A DNA stretch of 64,000 nt, taken from the NCBI RefSeq assembly GCF_010993705.1, contig NZ_WOFO01000001.1, positions 772,132-836,131 on the forward strand. Reading direction: 5' to 3'. The position numbers and the translations under genes were made by a program. The notes beneath the pieces are model-generated. The model saw only the letters and a list, made by a program, of their open reading frames with translations, was not told the DNA's origin and did not search any database. This document shows, piece after piece, positions 7,764 through 16,817 of the stretch. Numbering within the stretch: position 1 is the stretch's first letter; every line of letters begins with the position of its first letter. The DNA is from Cyclobacterium sp. SYSU L10401. Its GTDB lineage: Bacteria > Bacteroidota > Bacteroidia > Cytophagales > Cyclobacteriaceae.

Positions 7764-9596
7764 ATGAACACCTATTTGCGAATACTTGCCTATGCCCGTC
7801 CCTACAGGCGGTATTTTCTGATTTATATCTTGTATGCCCTTTTAGCCATAGTTTTCGGGCTACTGAACTTCACCCTGTTGAAGCCACTTTTTGATGTGAT
7901 ATTTGAGCAGGTGGGACCTGAAGAATTACAGGCATACAGCACCAAACCGGAGTTTTCCTTTTCCCTGCAGTATTTCATGCACCTGTTTAACCATTATTTC
8001 CTGGAAATAGCCACCCTGTATGGAAAATTTGGTACCCTGGTTTATGTTTGTATCATCATTGTCATTTCAGTTTTTTTAAGTAATCTCTTTGCGTACCTCT
8101 CGGGAGTAGTCCTGGCTAAGGTAAGGGCAGACATCATACAGGGCATGCGTGTCCATATCTTCCGTGCTGTCAGTAACATGCACCTGGGATACTTTTCAGA
8201 TGAAAGAAAAGGAGATTTGATTTCAAAAATGACCAATGATATTCAGGAAGTAGAAAACAGCATTGTTCAATCATTGCGGGTAGTGTTTAAAGAACCGGTT
8301 ACCGTCATCCTTTATTTTGCAGTGCTTTTTTTTATGTCTGTGCAGCTTACCCTTTTTACTATATTGCTGATCCCGGTTTCCGGTGCAGTGATCGGATATG
8401 TGACCAGGCGGTTGAAGAAAACCGCTAAGCAAAGTCAGGAGTCATTGGGGAGGATAGTCAATATCCTGGATGAAACCATTGGAGGGATGAGGGTAGTAAA
8501 GGCCTTTGGTGCCAGGCAATTTGTACAGGATAAATTTGAATCCGAAACAGATCATTATGCCAGGGTAAATGTAGCCATGGCCAGAAAATACGAACTGGCC
8601 TCACCCATCAGCCAGTTCCTGGGTGTTTCCGTGGTGGCCGGAATCCTGTTGTATGGAGGTAACCTGGTTTTAAACAACACTTCTTCACTCAGTGCCAGTG
8701 AATTCATCGCTTACATTATTTTATTTACCCAGGTTTTGAACCCGGCCAAGGAAATATCAAGAGCGTTGAGCAGTATTCAGCGTGGTTTGGCTTCCGCCAG
8801 GAGGATATTCGGAGTGGTAGACGCCCGGCCAAAGATTGAGGATGCACCTGATGCCAAAGGTCTGGATGGGTTTTCAGAAGCAGTAGTTTTTGAAAATGTT
8901 GGTTTTGCCTATCAGGAGACTTTTGTTTTGAAGGACATCAGTTTTGAACTAAAGAAGGGAAAGACCATTGCCCTGGTAGGTCCTTCAGGCGGGGGGAAAT
9001 CGACCTTAGCCGATTTATTGCCCCGGTTTTATGACCCTTCTGCAGGCAGGATCAAAATTGATGGGATTGATATAAAAACCTTGAAAATTAATGACATACG
9101 CCGGATCATGGGGATTGTTACTCAGGAATCCATTTTGTTTAATGATACGGTGTTTAATAATATTGCCTTTGGCATGCAGGGAATTGCTCAGGAAAATGTG
9201 GAGAAAGCGGCAAGGATTGCCAATGCCCATGAATTTATAATGGAGCTTGAGCAGGGATATCAGACCAGCATAGGGGAACGGGGAACCAAACTCTCAGGAG
9301 GTCAGCGACAACGATTGAGTATTGCCAGGGCGGTATTAAAAAACCCTGATGTTTTGATATTGGATGAGGCCACATCGGCTTTGGATACCGCTTCTGAGCG
9401 ATTGGTGCAGGAGGCGCTGGCTAATTTAATGGCAAACAGGACGTCATTGGTGATTGCTCATAGGCTAAGCACAATTCAGCATGCAGATGAAATCTTGGTT
9501 ATTGATGGGGGCCGTATAGTGGAAAGGGGCACACATGAGGAATTGATTCTGAAAAATGGATTATACAATAAACTTTCCCAAATGCAGTCTGTTTAG
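7764..9596 (+). CDS. MsbA-type ABC exporter (fused permease and ATPase)
   Basis: 610 residues. The N-terminal half has six membrane segments; the C-terminal nucleotide-binding domain has Walker A GPSGGGKST (about 407), signature LSGGQRQR (about 510), Walker B VLILDEATSALD (about 529) and the switch His in IAHRLST. Half-transporters of this kind work as homodimers. MsbA flips lipid A-core across the inner membrane; this gene is the better MsbA candidate of the two exporters in the window because its motifs are canonical, but the substrate is not provable from sequence. A small membrane protein gene follows. Confidence 0.88.
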   Translation: MNTYLRILAYARPYRRYFLIYILYALLAIVFGLLNFTLLKPLFDVIFEQVGPEELQAYSTKPEFSFSLQYFMHLFNHYFLEIATLYGKFGTLVYVCIIIVISVFLSNLFAYLSGVVLAKVRADIIQGMRVHIFRAVSNMHLGYFSDERKGDLISKMTNDIQEVENSIVQSLRVVFKEPVTVILYFAVLFFMSVQLTLFTILLIPVSGAVIGYVTRRLKKTAKQSQESLGRIVNILDETIGGMRVVKAFGARQFVQDKFESETDHYARVNVAMARKYELASPISQFLGVSVVAGILLYGGNLVLNNTSSLSASEFIAYIILFTQVLNPAKEISRALSSIQRGLASARRIFGVVDARPKIEDAPDAKGLDGFSEAVVFENVGFAYQETFVLKDISFELKKGKTIALVGPSGGGKSTLADLLPRFYDPSAGRIKIDGIDIKTLKINDIRRIMGIVTQESILFNDTVFNNIAFGMQGIAQENVEKAARIANAHEFIMELEQGYQTSIGERGTKLSGGQRQRLSIARAVLKNPDVLILDEATSALDTASERLVQEALANLMANRTSLVIAHRLSTIQHADEILVIDGGRIVERGTHEELILKNGLYNKLSQMQSV

Positions 9597-9630
9597 TATA
9601 TTGTGTTTAGAAACCCTAATCAAATGTTTT

Positions 9631-9984
9631 ATGAAAAAAGTAAACAGCATATTTCAACTTTTAACCGCTTTGTTCTTTGCCTTGGGCCTTGTTTATTTTC
9701 TGACTTATGAAAGGATGTGGAGTGGTAGTCCGCAGGCAGGTGAAGTAGTGTCCTGGCTGTTGGCAGGATTGGTTGTTTACCTGATTACCTGGGGAACCGG
9801 ATGGGGACATACCAGTAGTCTGAATAGTAGGATCAGGAAATTGGAATTGGAGAAGAAGGAGTTGAAAGCCATGGTATTTGACCTGGAAAGAGGTGTAAAG
9901 ATGGGTCAGTTGGATAAGAAAATTGAGTCGCAGCCCGAAGAAAAGGATTCCTCATCCATCAAACCCCGCGAGAATTTTAAATAG
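9631..9984 (+). CDS. Small two-helix membrane protein with coiled-coil tail, unknown function
   Basis: 117 residues from the ATG at 9631. A longer reading from 9556 would overlap the ABC exporter by 41 bases and add an implausible leader, so I reject it. Two hydrophobic segments (IFQLLTALFFALGLVYFL and VVSWLLAGLVVYLITWGTG) are followed by a charged helix (SRIRKLELEKKELKAMVFDLE) likely to form a coiled coil, then a polar tail. No family was recognised. It is 34 bases downstream of the exporter and probably co-transcribed with it. Confidence 0.7.
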   Translation: MKKVNSIFQLLTALFFALGLVYFLTYERMWSGSPQAGEVVSWLLAGLVVYLITWGTGWGHTSSLNSRIRKLELEKKELKAMVFDLERGVKMGQLDKKIESQPEEKDSSSIKPRENFK

Positions 9985-10033
9985 AAAAATTTACATGGGG
10001 GCCTAATTGTGATTTTCATTTGAAGCCTTATCT

Positions 10034-11572
10034 ATGGTAGCCAAGACTTTTGGAAGTGCAGTGTCCGGAGTGGATGCAAACCTGATCACCATTGAGGTGA
10101 ATGTAGGTCAGGGGACCAGTTTTTATATGGTGGGATTGCCAGATAGTGCGGTTAAAGAGAGCCAGCAGAGGGTTGAATCCTCCCTAAAATTTTATGGTTA
10201 CCGCATGCCCCGGCAGAAGGTGGTCATCAATTTGGCCCCCGCAGATATCAGAAAAGAAGGATCTTCTTACGATTTGCCCATAGCCATGGGTATCTTGCAG
10301 GCATCCGAGCAAGCTTTTTTTCCGGAATTAGCCGACTATGTAATCATGGGTGAGTTGTCCCTTGATGGTAAGTTACGCTCCATAAAAGGGGTTTTGCCCA
10401 TTGCTATTGAAGCCAGGAAGCGGGGTTTCAAGGGGTTCATTTTGCCCAAAGAAAATGCCAGGGAGGCCTCGATTGTCAATAAGCTAGATATTATTGGCGT
10501 AGAAACCCTGCAGGAAGCCATTCATTTTCTGGAAGGGAAGGAAGATATTCCGCCCCTGGTGACGGATACCAGGAATATTTTTTATCATTCCATGGAGGAT
10601 TATGCCTTTGATTTTGCCGATGTGCAGGGTCAGGAAAACATCAAACGAGCCATGGAAATAGCTGCGGCAGGAGGGCATAATGTCATCATGATTGGTCCTC
10701 CAGGGGCAGGTAAAACCATGTTGGCCAAAAGGTTGCCCTCTATTTTACCACCCCTGAGCCTTCAGGAAGCCCTGGAGACGACCAAAATACATTCTGTGGC
10801 CGGAAAATTAGGGCCTGAATCCTCTCTGGTAGCTCAGCGTCCCTTTCGCTCCCCACATCATACCATTAGCGATGTAGCCCTGGTAGGTGGAGGGGGAAAT
10901 CCCCAGCCAGGTGAAATATCTCTTTCCCATAATGGGGTCCTTTTTTTGGATGAGTTGCCAGAATTTAAACGCACAGTATTGGAAGTCATGCGGCAGCCAC
11001 TTGAGGAGCGAAAAGTAACCATTTCAAGGGCCAAAATATCTGTTGATTTCCCTGCCAATTTCATGTTGATCGCCAGTATGAATCCCTGTCCTTGCGGGTT
11101 TTACAACCACCCGGAAAAAGAATGTGTGTGCGGGCCGGGTGTCGTTCAGAAATACCTCAATAAGGTAAGTGGCCCACTTCTGGACAGGATAGATTTACAT
11201 GTGGAAGTCACGCCTGTAAATTTTGATGAGATGACTTCTGAAGCCAAATCAGAGTCCAGTAAATCCATCAGAGAGAGGGTCTCCATGGCGAGAGAGCAAC
11301 AGCATTCGAGGTTTGAAGAAAGTCCGGAGGTGCATTGCAATGCGATGATGCCTTCTCACATGGTAAAGGAAATTTGTAAAATCAATCAGGCTGGTAAAAC
11401 CCTATTGAAAACGGCAATGGAGCGGTTAGGCCTTTCTGCCAGGGCCTATGACCGGATATTAAAGGTATCCAGAACAATCGCAGACCTGTCAGGGGCAGAG
11501 GAAATCAGGGTAGAGCATTTGGCCGAAGCCATTCAGTACCGGAGTCTGGACAGGGAAGGTTGGGCAGGTTAA
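10034..11572 (+). CDS. comM: ComM/YifB-family Mg-chelatase-like AAA+ ATPase
   Basis: 512 residues, full length. The N-terminal Lon-protease-like ChlI domain (VGLPDSAVKESQQRVESS) is followed by an AAA+ Mg-chelatase domain with Walker A GPPGAGKT (about 221-228), Walker B-type GVLFLDELPEF, and the cysteine cluster CPCGFYNHPEKECVCGPG. The C-terminal domain (LSARAYDRILKVSRTIADL) is standard. ComM is a hexameric helicase that promotes branch migration during natural transformation. It is widespread even in species not known to be competent, so its presence alone does not prove competence. Confidence 0.93.
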   Translation: MVAKTFGSAVSGVDANLITIEVNVGQGTSFYMVGLPDSAVKESQQRVESSLKFYGYRMPRQKVVINLAPADIRKEGSSYDLPIAMGILQASEQAFFPELADYVIMGELSLDGKLRSIKGVLPIAIEARKRGFKGFILPKENAREASIVNKLDIIGVETLQEAIHFLEGKEDIPPLVTDTRNIFYHSMEDYAFDFADVQGQENIKRAMEIAAAGGHNVIMIGPPGAGKTMLAKRLPSILPPLSLQEALETTKIHSVAGKLGPESSLVAQRPFRSPHHTISDVALVGGGGNPQPGEISLSHNGVLFLDELPEFKRTVLEVMRQPLEERKVTISRAKISVDFPANFMLIASMNPCPCGFYNHPEKECVCGPGVVQKYLNKVSGPLLDRIDLHVEVTPVNFDEMTSEAKSESSKSIRERVSMAREQQHSRFEESPEVHCNAMMPSHMVKEICKINQAGKTLLKTAMERLGLSARAYDRILKVSRTIADLSGAEEIRVEHLAEAIQYRSLDREGWAG

Positions 11573-11627
11573 TTGCTTCTCACGTTCATTTGGGTTCAGA
11601 TGTTAAGGAATTTATTGCTTATTTGCC

Positions 11628-11635
11628 TATATTTG
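11628..11635 (+). promoter_or_regulatory. Possible promoter -7 element for the bactofilin gene
   Basis: TATATTTG matches TAnnTTTG about 80 bases before the bactofilin ATG. No TTG sits at the 18-21 base spacing used elsewhere in the window, so this is tentative. Confidence 0.35.
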
Positions 11636-11714
11636 TTTGGCCTTCTGGTCGTTTATAGCTGATAATATGGGATTTATCTATTGGTTTAAAAGTTTAAAAT
11701 GAGCAGTTGAATTT

Positions 11715-12182
11715 ATGTGGACTAAGGAACGAAAAATTCAGGAAGAAATGGAAATGGCTAGCGCAACTTCAGTTTTTGCACCAGGATTAAATATCAAAGG
11801 CAATGTAGAGGCAAGTAGTGATATCCGGATTGAAGGAGAAATTGTCGGTGATGTAACTACCGGGAAAAAGGTAATCATCGGTGTTTCGGGAAAGATCACC
11901 GGAAATATTATTGCTTCAGAAATCTGTGTAATGGGCGAGGTTTTGGGAGATATTTTTGTTCAAGACCTGGCCAGGTTTACCGCTGAAGCGAAAATGAGGG
12001 GGAATGTCTATTCAGGAAAAATAGAAATCGAATCAGGAGCGGACATGGAAGTGACCCTTTCCAAACCCAAGAAAACCAATCCCAACGCCTCCCTTGCAAA
12101 AGCCGATACCCAAACCAAAGTGACAGAAAGCAAGGATACTTCCCAAAAATCCGGAAAGGAATTGGTCAAAATGGATCAATGA
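11715..12182 (+). CDS. Bactofilin cytoskeletal protein
   Basis: 155 residues. Residues about 18-120 form the bactofilin domain (VFAPGLNIKGNVEASSDIR, IEGEIVGDVTTGKKVIIG, KITGNIIASEICVMGEVLGD), a triangular beta-helix that polymerises into filaments without nucleotides. Disordered N- and C-terminal tails (KPKKTNPNASLAKADTQTK) are typical. Bactofilins scaffold cell-wall hydrolases or polysaccharide enzymes at defined sites; no M23 peptidase is adjacent here to point to a partner. The stop region overlaps the convergent PLP-enzyme gene by 7 bases. Confidence 0.93.
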   Translation: MWTKERKIQEEMEMASATSVFAPGLNIKGNVEASSDIRIEGEIVGDVTTGKKVIIGVSGKITGNIIASEICVMGEVLGDIFVQDLARFTAEAKMRGNVYSGKIEIESGADMEVTLSKPKKTNPNASLAKADTQTKVTESKDTSQKSGKELVKMDQ

Positions 12183-13285
12183 GTAGGAGGCAAGGCCTGC
12201 TCCAGGTCCTCCAGTAAATCTTCAATATTTTCTATTCCAACTGACACCCTGATGAGCTGCTCCGGGATCCCAGGTGTTACCCCCTGAACCCTGGATCTTC
12301 TTTCAATCAAGCTTTCTACCCCACCCAGGCTTGTAGCATTGGTAAAATATTTCAACCTGGCTATCAGCGTATCTGCAGCGGCAACATCACCCTTGATCAC
12401 AAAAGATAACATCCCTCCAAAATCATTCATTTGGGATTTGGCGATCTCATGCCCTTCATGTACCGGTAAGCCAGGGTAGAATACCTTTTCGACGGCATGA
12501 TGTTGATTCAAAAAGACGGCGATTTTTCCCGCATTGGCAGCATGGGCTTTCATGCGATAGGGCAAAGTCTTGATGCTTCTGGTTAAAAAATAGGTATCAA
12601 AGGGGGAAGGTACTGCTCCGGCCAGAGTTTGTACATTTCTGATCTGTTCCCAAAAGTCATCTTTTTCCTTTGTAACCAATACCCCTCCAATGATATCGCT
12701 GTGCCCACCAATGTATTTCGTATTGCTGTGCATGACCAAATCAGCACCTAAGGTAAGGGGCTGTTGAAAAACAGGGCTGGCAAAGGTACTGTCTACCACC
12801 GTTCTGATGCCCTTTTCTTTGGCCATCCTTGATAAAAGCCGGATATCTGAGATTTTCAAAAGTGGATTGGAAGGGGTTTCCATCCAAAGTAATTGGGTGG
12901 TGTCTCGGATGGTTTTTGAAAGTATTTCTGGTTTGGTGAGATCGATAAAGTCTACCGCAATTTTTTGATCGAAAACTGTCAGCAACAGGTTTTTTAATCC
13001 GTGGTACATGTCATCCGGTGCGATCATATGGGCACCAGCAGGTAATGCCTGAAATACCGCATTGGCTGCTGCATTTCCGGAGGAAAAAGCCGCAGCATCG
13101 GTGCCGTTTTCCAAAGCAGCCAGCACGGTTTCCAGAGACCTGCGGTTTGGGTTCTCCAAACGGCTGTAAACCATTGAGCCCTCCTGGTGACCAAAAGTGG
13201 TTGAAAGGGTGATGGGTTGAATGACCGGTTTTAGCGGATCATTGACGATGTTGCCCCCATGAATAGCTATGGTTTCAGGTTTCAT
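12176..13285 (-). CDS. Trans-sulfuration PLP enzyme (cystathionine gamma-synthase/lyase family)
   Basis: 369 residues. It is a Cys/Met-metabolism PLP enzyme: VYSRLENPNRRSLE at the N terminus, FSSGNAAANA for phosphate binding, WMETPSNPLLKI, VVDSTFASP with the Asp that pairs with the pyridine nitrogen, and the Schiff-base lysine Lys190 in HSNTKYIGGHSD. Family members include cystathionine gamma-synthase, cystathionine gamma- and beta-lyases and methionine gamma-lyase; I cannot separate them reliably from sequence alone. It is monocistronic and convergent with the bactofilin gene. Confidence 0.87.
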   Translation of the reverse strand: MKPETIAIHGGNIVNDPLKPVIQPITLSTTFGHQEGSMVYSRLENPNRRSLETVLAALENGTDAAAFSSGNAAANAVFQALPAGAHMIAPDDMYHGLKNLLLTVFDQKIAVDFIDLTKPEILSKTIRDTTQLLWMETPSNPLLKISDIRLLSRMAKEKGIRTVVDSTFASPVFQQPLTLGADLVMHSNTKYIGGHSDIIGGVLVTKEKDDFWEQIRNVQTLAGAVPSPFDTYFLTRSIKTLPYRMKAHAANAGKIAVFLNQHHAVEKVFYPGLPVHEGHEIAKSQMNDFGGMLSFVIKGDVAAADTLIARLKYFTNATSLGGVESLIERRSRVQGVTPGIPEQLIRVSVGIENIEDLLEDLEQALPPTH

Positions 13286-13578
13286 CTGTTTATAATTTGA
13301 TTTTTAATGGTCAGATGGAATCTTTGACGATTAAAATAATCATTGCCCTGTGTGATTAATGATGATTTTAATCGTGTCGATTTCATGTGATTAATTGTTT
13401 TTGCGTTGCCACAACTTGCCCCAATCTTTAATTGGGAGACCCTCATGATCACCCCGATAGTTATCGGGGCTATCGGGGCATCCCACTGTGTGACGATAGG
13501 GTTACCTTGATGTCCTGTGGCCCCACCTTTTATTACTCGACATTTCTTTACTTTGGCATCCTGTCAGGATGGCCTGCC
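13286..13578. repeat. Gene-free stretch holding a GC-rich palindromic repeat fragment
   Basis: The stretch between the PLP enzyme and the DUF4293 gene has no convincing ORF. At about 13451-13476 it contains ccccgatag / atcgggg repeats (an inverted repeat plus an extra tatcgggg copy) in otherwise AT-rich DNA, next to gtgtgacgat. A similar arrangement (cccgat / atcggg plus tatgtgacc) occurs at 38.5 kb. This looks like a decayed member of a dispersed REP-like family rather than a clean terminator. Confidence 0.4.
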
Positions 13579-14058
13579 TTACCGGATCCTGTCCACCGAC
13601 CGGATGAGCATTTCATCTTTTCTAATGAAACGGTTGGCAAATAAATTCATTACCAGGGCAAATGCTATGGCATAAAAACCCAAAACAAAAGCACCACTTA
13701 CTGAAGGATTAAATTCCTGGTTGGCCTGGTAGCTGGTATATACCACGAGGCCTAAATTCAAGCCCATCAGCAAGGCGTTGATCATGTTTAGCATCAATTG
13801 TTTTTTCCTGTTTTTAAACTGCAGCATACTGAAAACAGCAAGGGCTGCCGCTAATAAAGCCATGCTGCCAATATACATGTTGCCGGTTTGTGAAAGGATG
13901 TTTTCCTGGGGAAGTTCCCGGATGGTGATGTACCATGCCGTCATTTCCATGGTTTGGTTTTGCATGGCATTTACCTGCAGCCAGATTGGAGTAAATACTG
14001 CGGTGATCATGGCAATGGCCACAAGAAGAAGAAATAGGGACTGGATTCTTTGAATCAT
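13579..14058 (-). CDS. DUF4293 family four-helix inner-membrane protein
   Basis: 159 residues with four predicted membrane helices: residues about 7-27 (LFLLLVAIAMITAVFTPIWL), 62-82 (NMYIGSMALLAAALAVFSML), 89-110 (MLNMINALLMGLNLGLVVYT) and 123-144 (SGAFVLGFYAIAFALVMNLF). The N terminus MIQRIQSLFLLL is characteristic of DUF4293, a Bacteroidota-specific family with no known function. It has its own promoter, divergent from truA. Confidence 0.85.
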   Translation of the reverse strand: MIQRIQSLFLLLVAIAMITAVFTPIWLQVNAMQNQTMEMTAWYITIRELPQENILSQTGNMYIGSMALLAAALAVFSMLQFKNRKKQLMLNMINALLMGLNLGLVVYTSYQANQEFNPSVSGAFVLGFYAIAFALVMNLFANRFIRKDEMLIRSVDRIR

Positions 14059-14074
14059 TTTATTAATCTTTTAA

Positions 14075-14105
14075 CAAAGAAAACGGGTTATTTGAATTTT
14101 CGCAA
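14075..14105 (-). promoter_or_regulatory. Promoter of the DUF4293 gene
   Basis: Minus-strand TTG (14105-14103), a 20-base spacer and TTTCTTTG (14082-14075; one mismatch to TAnnTTTG), ending 16 bases before the ATG at 14058. The spacing equals that of the rpmE2 and phosphoglycosyl transferase promoters. Confidence 0.5.
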
Positions 14106-14144
14106 GGAATACCCAAATTCCGACCTGATATAGGGGTATATTTT

Positions 14145-14152
14145 TAACTTTG
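14145..14152 (+). promoter_or_regulatory. Likely -7 promoter element of truA
   Basis: TAACTTTG matches TAnnTTTG and ends 8 bases before the truA ATG, implying a very short or absent leader. No TTG was found at the usual distance. Confidence 0.4.
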
Positions 14153-14160
14153 CATTTGAA

Positions 14161-14916
14161 ATGAATGAAACCAATCGCTATTTTATTGAACTTGCCTATA
14201 ATGGAGCTAACTACCATGGTTGGCAAATGCAGAAAAATGCTGTTTCAGTTCAGGAGAAACTGCAAATTTCCCTATCCACCCTGCTTAGGGAAACTGTGGG
14301 TATAATGGGAAGTGGGAGGACAGATGCCGGAGTACATGCGAAACAGCAATTTGCCCATTTTGATTTTGGGGGAGAAATTGAGAAAGGGGAATTTTTAAAA
14401 CGAATTAATGGTTTATTGCCTGGAGATATAGCTGTATTTGATGTTTTACCTGCACTTCCAAATGCCCACGCAAGGTTTGATGCTAAATGGAGGAGGTATG
14501 AATACCACATCACCTTTAGAAAAGACCCGTTCCAGGCTGGAAAAGCCTGGCATTGTTATTATGAACTGGATGTTTTAGCCATGCAAACCGTCTCACAAAT
14601 ACTTTTGGGTAAACAGGACTTTGAATGTTTCAGTAAAACAAAGACGGACGTTAAGGGTTTTGATTGCGAAATAAAAAATGCCTTTTGGGAACAAAGCAGC
14701 CATGGATTGATATTTCATATCAAGGCCAACAGGTTTCTGCGCGGGATGGTTAGAGCCATAGTGGGGACTTTGATTCAAGTGGGAAGGGGGCAATTGGACA
14801 AGGGAGATTTTGCTGCAATTATAGCAAGCAAAGACAGAACAAAGGCTGGAATTGCTGCGCCTGCACATGGGCTTTATCTGACTGAGGTCAGCTATCCTGA
14901 AAATATTTTTACCTAA
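14161..14916 (+). CDS. truA: tRNA pseudouridine(38-40) synthase
   Basis: 251 residues, standard TruA length. The catalytic aspartate is Asp55 in GRTDAGVHA. Other family motifs are ELAYNGANYHGWQMQ at the N terminus, ARFDAKWRRYEYHI, and NRFLRGMVRAIVGTLIQVG. It converts uridines 38-40 of the tRNA anticodon arm to pseudouridine in the cytosol. It lies 11 bases upstream of an ABC exporter. Confidence 0.97.
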   Translation: MNETNRYFIELAYNGANYHGWQMQKNAVSVQEKLQISLSTLLRETVGIMGSGRTDAGVHAKQQFAHFDFGGEIEKGEFLKRINGLLPGDIAVFDVLPALPNAHARFDAKWRRYEYHITFRKDPFQAGKAWHCYYELDVLAMQTVSQILLGKQDFECFSKTKTDVKGFDCEIKNAFWEQSSHGLIFHIKANRFLRGMVRAIVGTLIQVGRGQLDKGDFAAIIASKDRTKAGIAAPAHGLYLTEVSYPENIFT

Positions 14917-14927
14917 ATCATAGTACA

Positions 14928-16703
14928 TTGGGACTGGAAAAAGAAAATGTAAAAAGTGGAGACATTATTGATACCAAGGTTTTAAAAAAACTGTATCAAT
15001 TTGTTCACCCTTATAAACAACGGTTTTATTTTTTAGTTGTGCTTACCCTGTTGTTGGCTGTCTTGGCTCCTTCAAGACCTCTTTTGATCCAAATCGCTAT
15101 AGACGACTATGTGGCTTTAGGTGATGCAGATGGACTCATGACGATGATGTACTTTTTAGTAGGGCTTTTGGTTTTGCACGCCTTGGTGCAATTTGGACAT
15201 ACTTATTTGTCCGGATGGATTGGGCAGGTGATTATCAGGGATATCCGTATCAAGCTTTACAGGCACCTGCTTAAGATGCGACTGAAATATTTTGACAATA
15301 CGCCTATAGGCCGGCTGGTAACCCGGAACATCTCAGATGTGGAAACCCTATCCGACGTATTTAGTCAGGGACTTGCAGAGATTATCGGGGATCTTTTGCA
15401 GTTGGTTTCTATTTTAGCAGTCATGTTTTACGTGGACTGGAAGCTTACTTTGGTCAGTTTATGCACCTTGCCCTTGCTGATTATATCTACTTATGTATTT
15501 AAAGAAAAAGTAAAAGTTTCTTTTAATGATGTGAGAAATGCCGTTTCCAATTTGAATTCTTTTTTGCAGGAACACATTACCGGGATGAATATAATCCAGG
15601 TTTTTAACAGGGAGGACCGGGAGTACGAAAAATTCAAAGCCATTAATAAGGAACACCGGCGGGCTCACCTGAAATCGGTTTTGTATTATTCTATTTACTA
15701 TCCGGTGGCAGAAATCATTCAGGCCATAGGCATAGGTTTGGTAGTTTGGTATGGTGCCACCGGTGTTTTTGATATGCAATTGAAGGTTGGTGTATTGATT
15801 TCTTTCATCATGTACTTGCAGTTGTTTTTCCGCCCTATACGCATGATAGCTGATAGATTCAATACTTTACAGATGGGGGTGGTAAGTTCATCCAGGATTT
15901 TTTCGATCCTTGAGAATAACGAGCAGATACCCAATGAAGGCAGTCATGCTCCTGAAAAAATCAAGGGAAATATAGCTTTCGAAAAAGTCTGGTTTGCCTA
16001 TGAAAAGGAAGATTGGGTACTCAAGGACATCAGTTTCAATGTTCGTCATGGAGAAACCATCGCTTTGGTGGGCGCTACAGGTGCGGGAAAATCGTCCACG
16101 ATTAACCTGATCAGCCGCTTTTATGATATCAATAAAGGACAAATTAAAATAGATGGCGAGCCAATCTCTTCATTTGAGCTCTCAAAATTAAGGAAACATG
16201 TGGGTGTAGTATTGCAGGATGTATTTCTTTTTTCGGATACTATTTTTCAAAATATCACGCTTGGCAATCCCGATATTTCCAAAGAGCAGGTCTTGTATGC
16301 AGCAGATTTGGTTGGGGCAAGGAAGTTTATTGAAAGGCTTCCCGGAGGCTTGGATTATGACGTAAAAGAGCGGGGTGGTACCCTGTCAGTGGGCCAAAGA
16401 CAACTTATTTCTTTTGTCAGAGCCATGGTTTATGATCCTGAGATTATCATTTTGGATGAGGCGACTTCATCAGTAGATACCGAAACAGAGGAATTGATTC
16501 AGGGTGCTATTGAGAAAATGATGCAAGGAAGGACTTCCATCATAATTGCTCACAGACTTTCCACCATTCAAAAAGCCAAAAAGATAATTGTTTTAAACAA
16601 AGGGGAAATCGTAGAGGAAGGAACGCACGATCAATTGCTGAAGTTAGATGGTTTTTATGCCCAGCTACATCAAATGCAACTTAAAACAATGGTAATTAGC
16701 TGA
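14928..16703 (+). CDS. ABC exporter, fused permease and ATPase, TTG start
   Basis: 591 residues. The only start near the conserved N terminus is TTG at 14928; the next ATG would remove the first membrane helix. Six N-terminal helices are followed by an ATPase domain with Walker A GATGAGKSS (about 382), Walker B IIILDEATSSVD (about 506) and IAHRLST. The signature motif reads LSVGQRQL rather than LSGGQ, as in a subset of heterodimeric or lipid/drug exporters. It shares the architecture of the exporter at 7.8 kb but is clearly diverged from it. Substrate unknown. It is probably co-transcribed with truA. Confidence 0.87.
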   Translation: MGLEKENVKSGDIIDTKVLKKLYQFVHPYKQRFYFLVVLTLLLAVLAPSRPLLIQIAIDDYVALGDADGLMTMMYFLVGLLVLHALVQFGHTYLSGWIGQVIIRDIRIKLYRHLLKMRLKYFDNTPIGRLVTRNISDVETLSDVFSQGLAEIIGDLLQLVSILAVMFYVDWKLTLVSLCTLPLLIISTYVFKEKVKVSFNDVRNAVSNLNSFLQEHITGMNIIQVFNREDREYEKFKAINKEHRRAHLKSVLYYSIYYPVAEIIQAIGIGLVVWYGATGVFDMQLKVGVLISFIMYLQLFFRPIRMIADRFNTLQMGVVSSSRIFSILENNEQIPNEGSHAPEKIKGNIAFEKVWFAYEKEDWVLKDISFNVRHGETIALVGATGAGKSSTINLISRFYDINKGQIKIDGEPISSFELSKLRKHVGVVLQDVFLFSDTIFQNITLGNPDISKEQVLYAADLVGARKFIERLPGGLDYDVKERGGTLSVGQRQLISFVRAMVYDPEIIILDEATSSVDTETEELIQGAIEKMMQGRTSIIIAHRLSTIQKAKKIIVLNKGEIVEEGTHDQLLKLDGFYAQLHQMQLKTMVIS

Positions 16704-16817
16704 TTTTTTGACCAGTGTGTTGTGGCTGTGAAAAGTTTTGTAAAAACCCTGTAACATCTCTCTCAGGTGCTTCGTTGGAAGGACAGTTAAACTTGGTTAA
16801 TCCGATTGGTATCAGTT

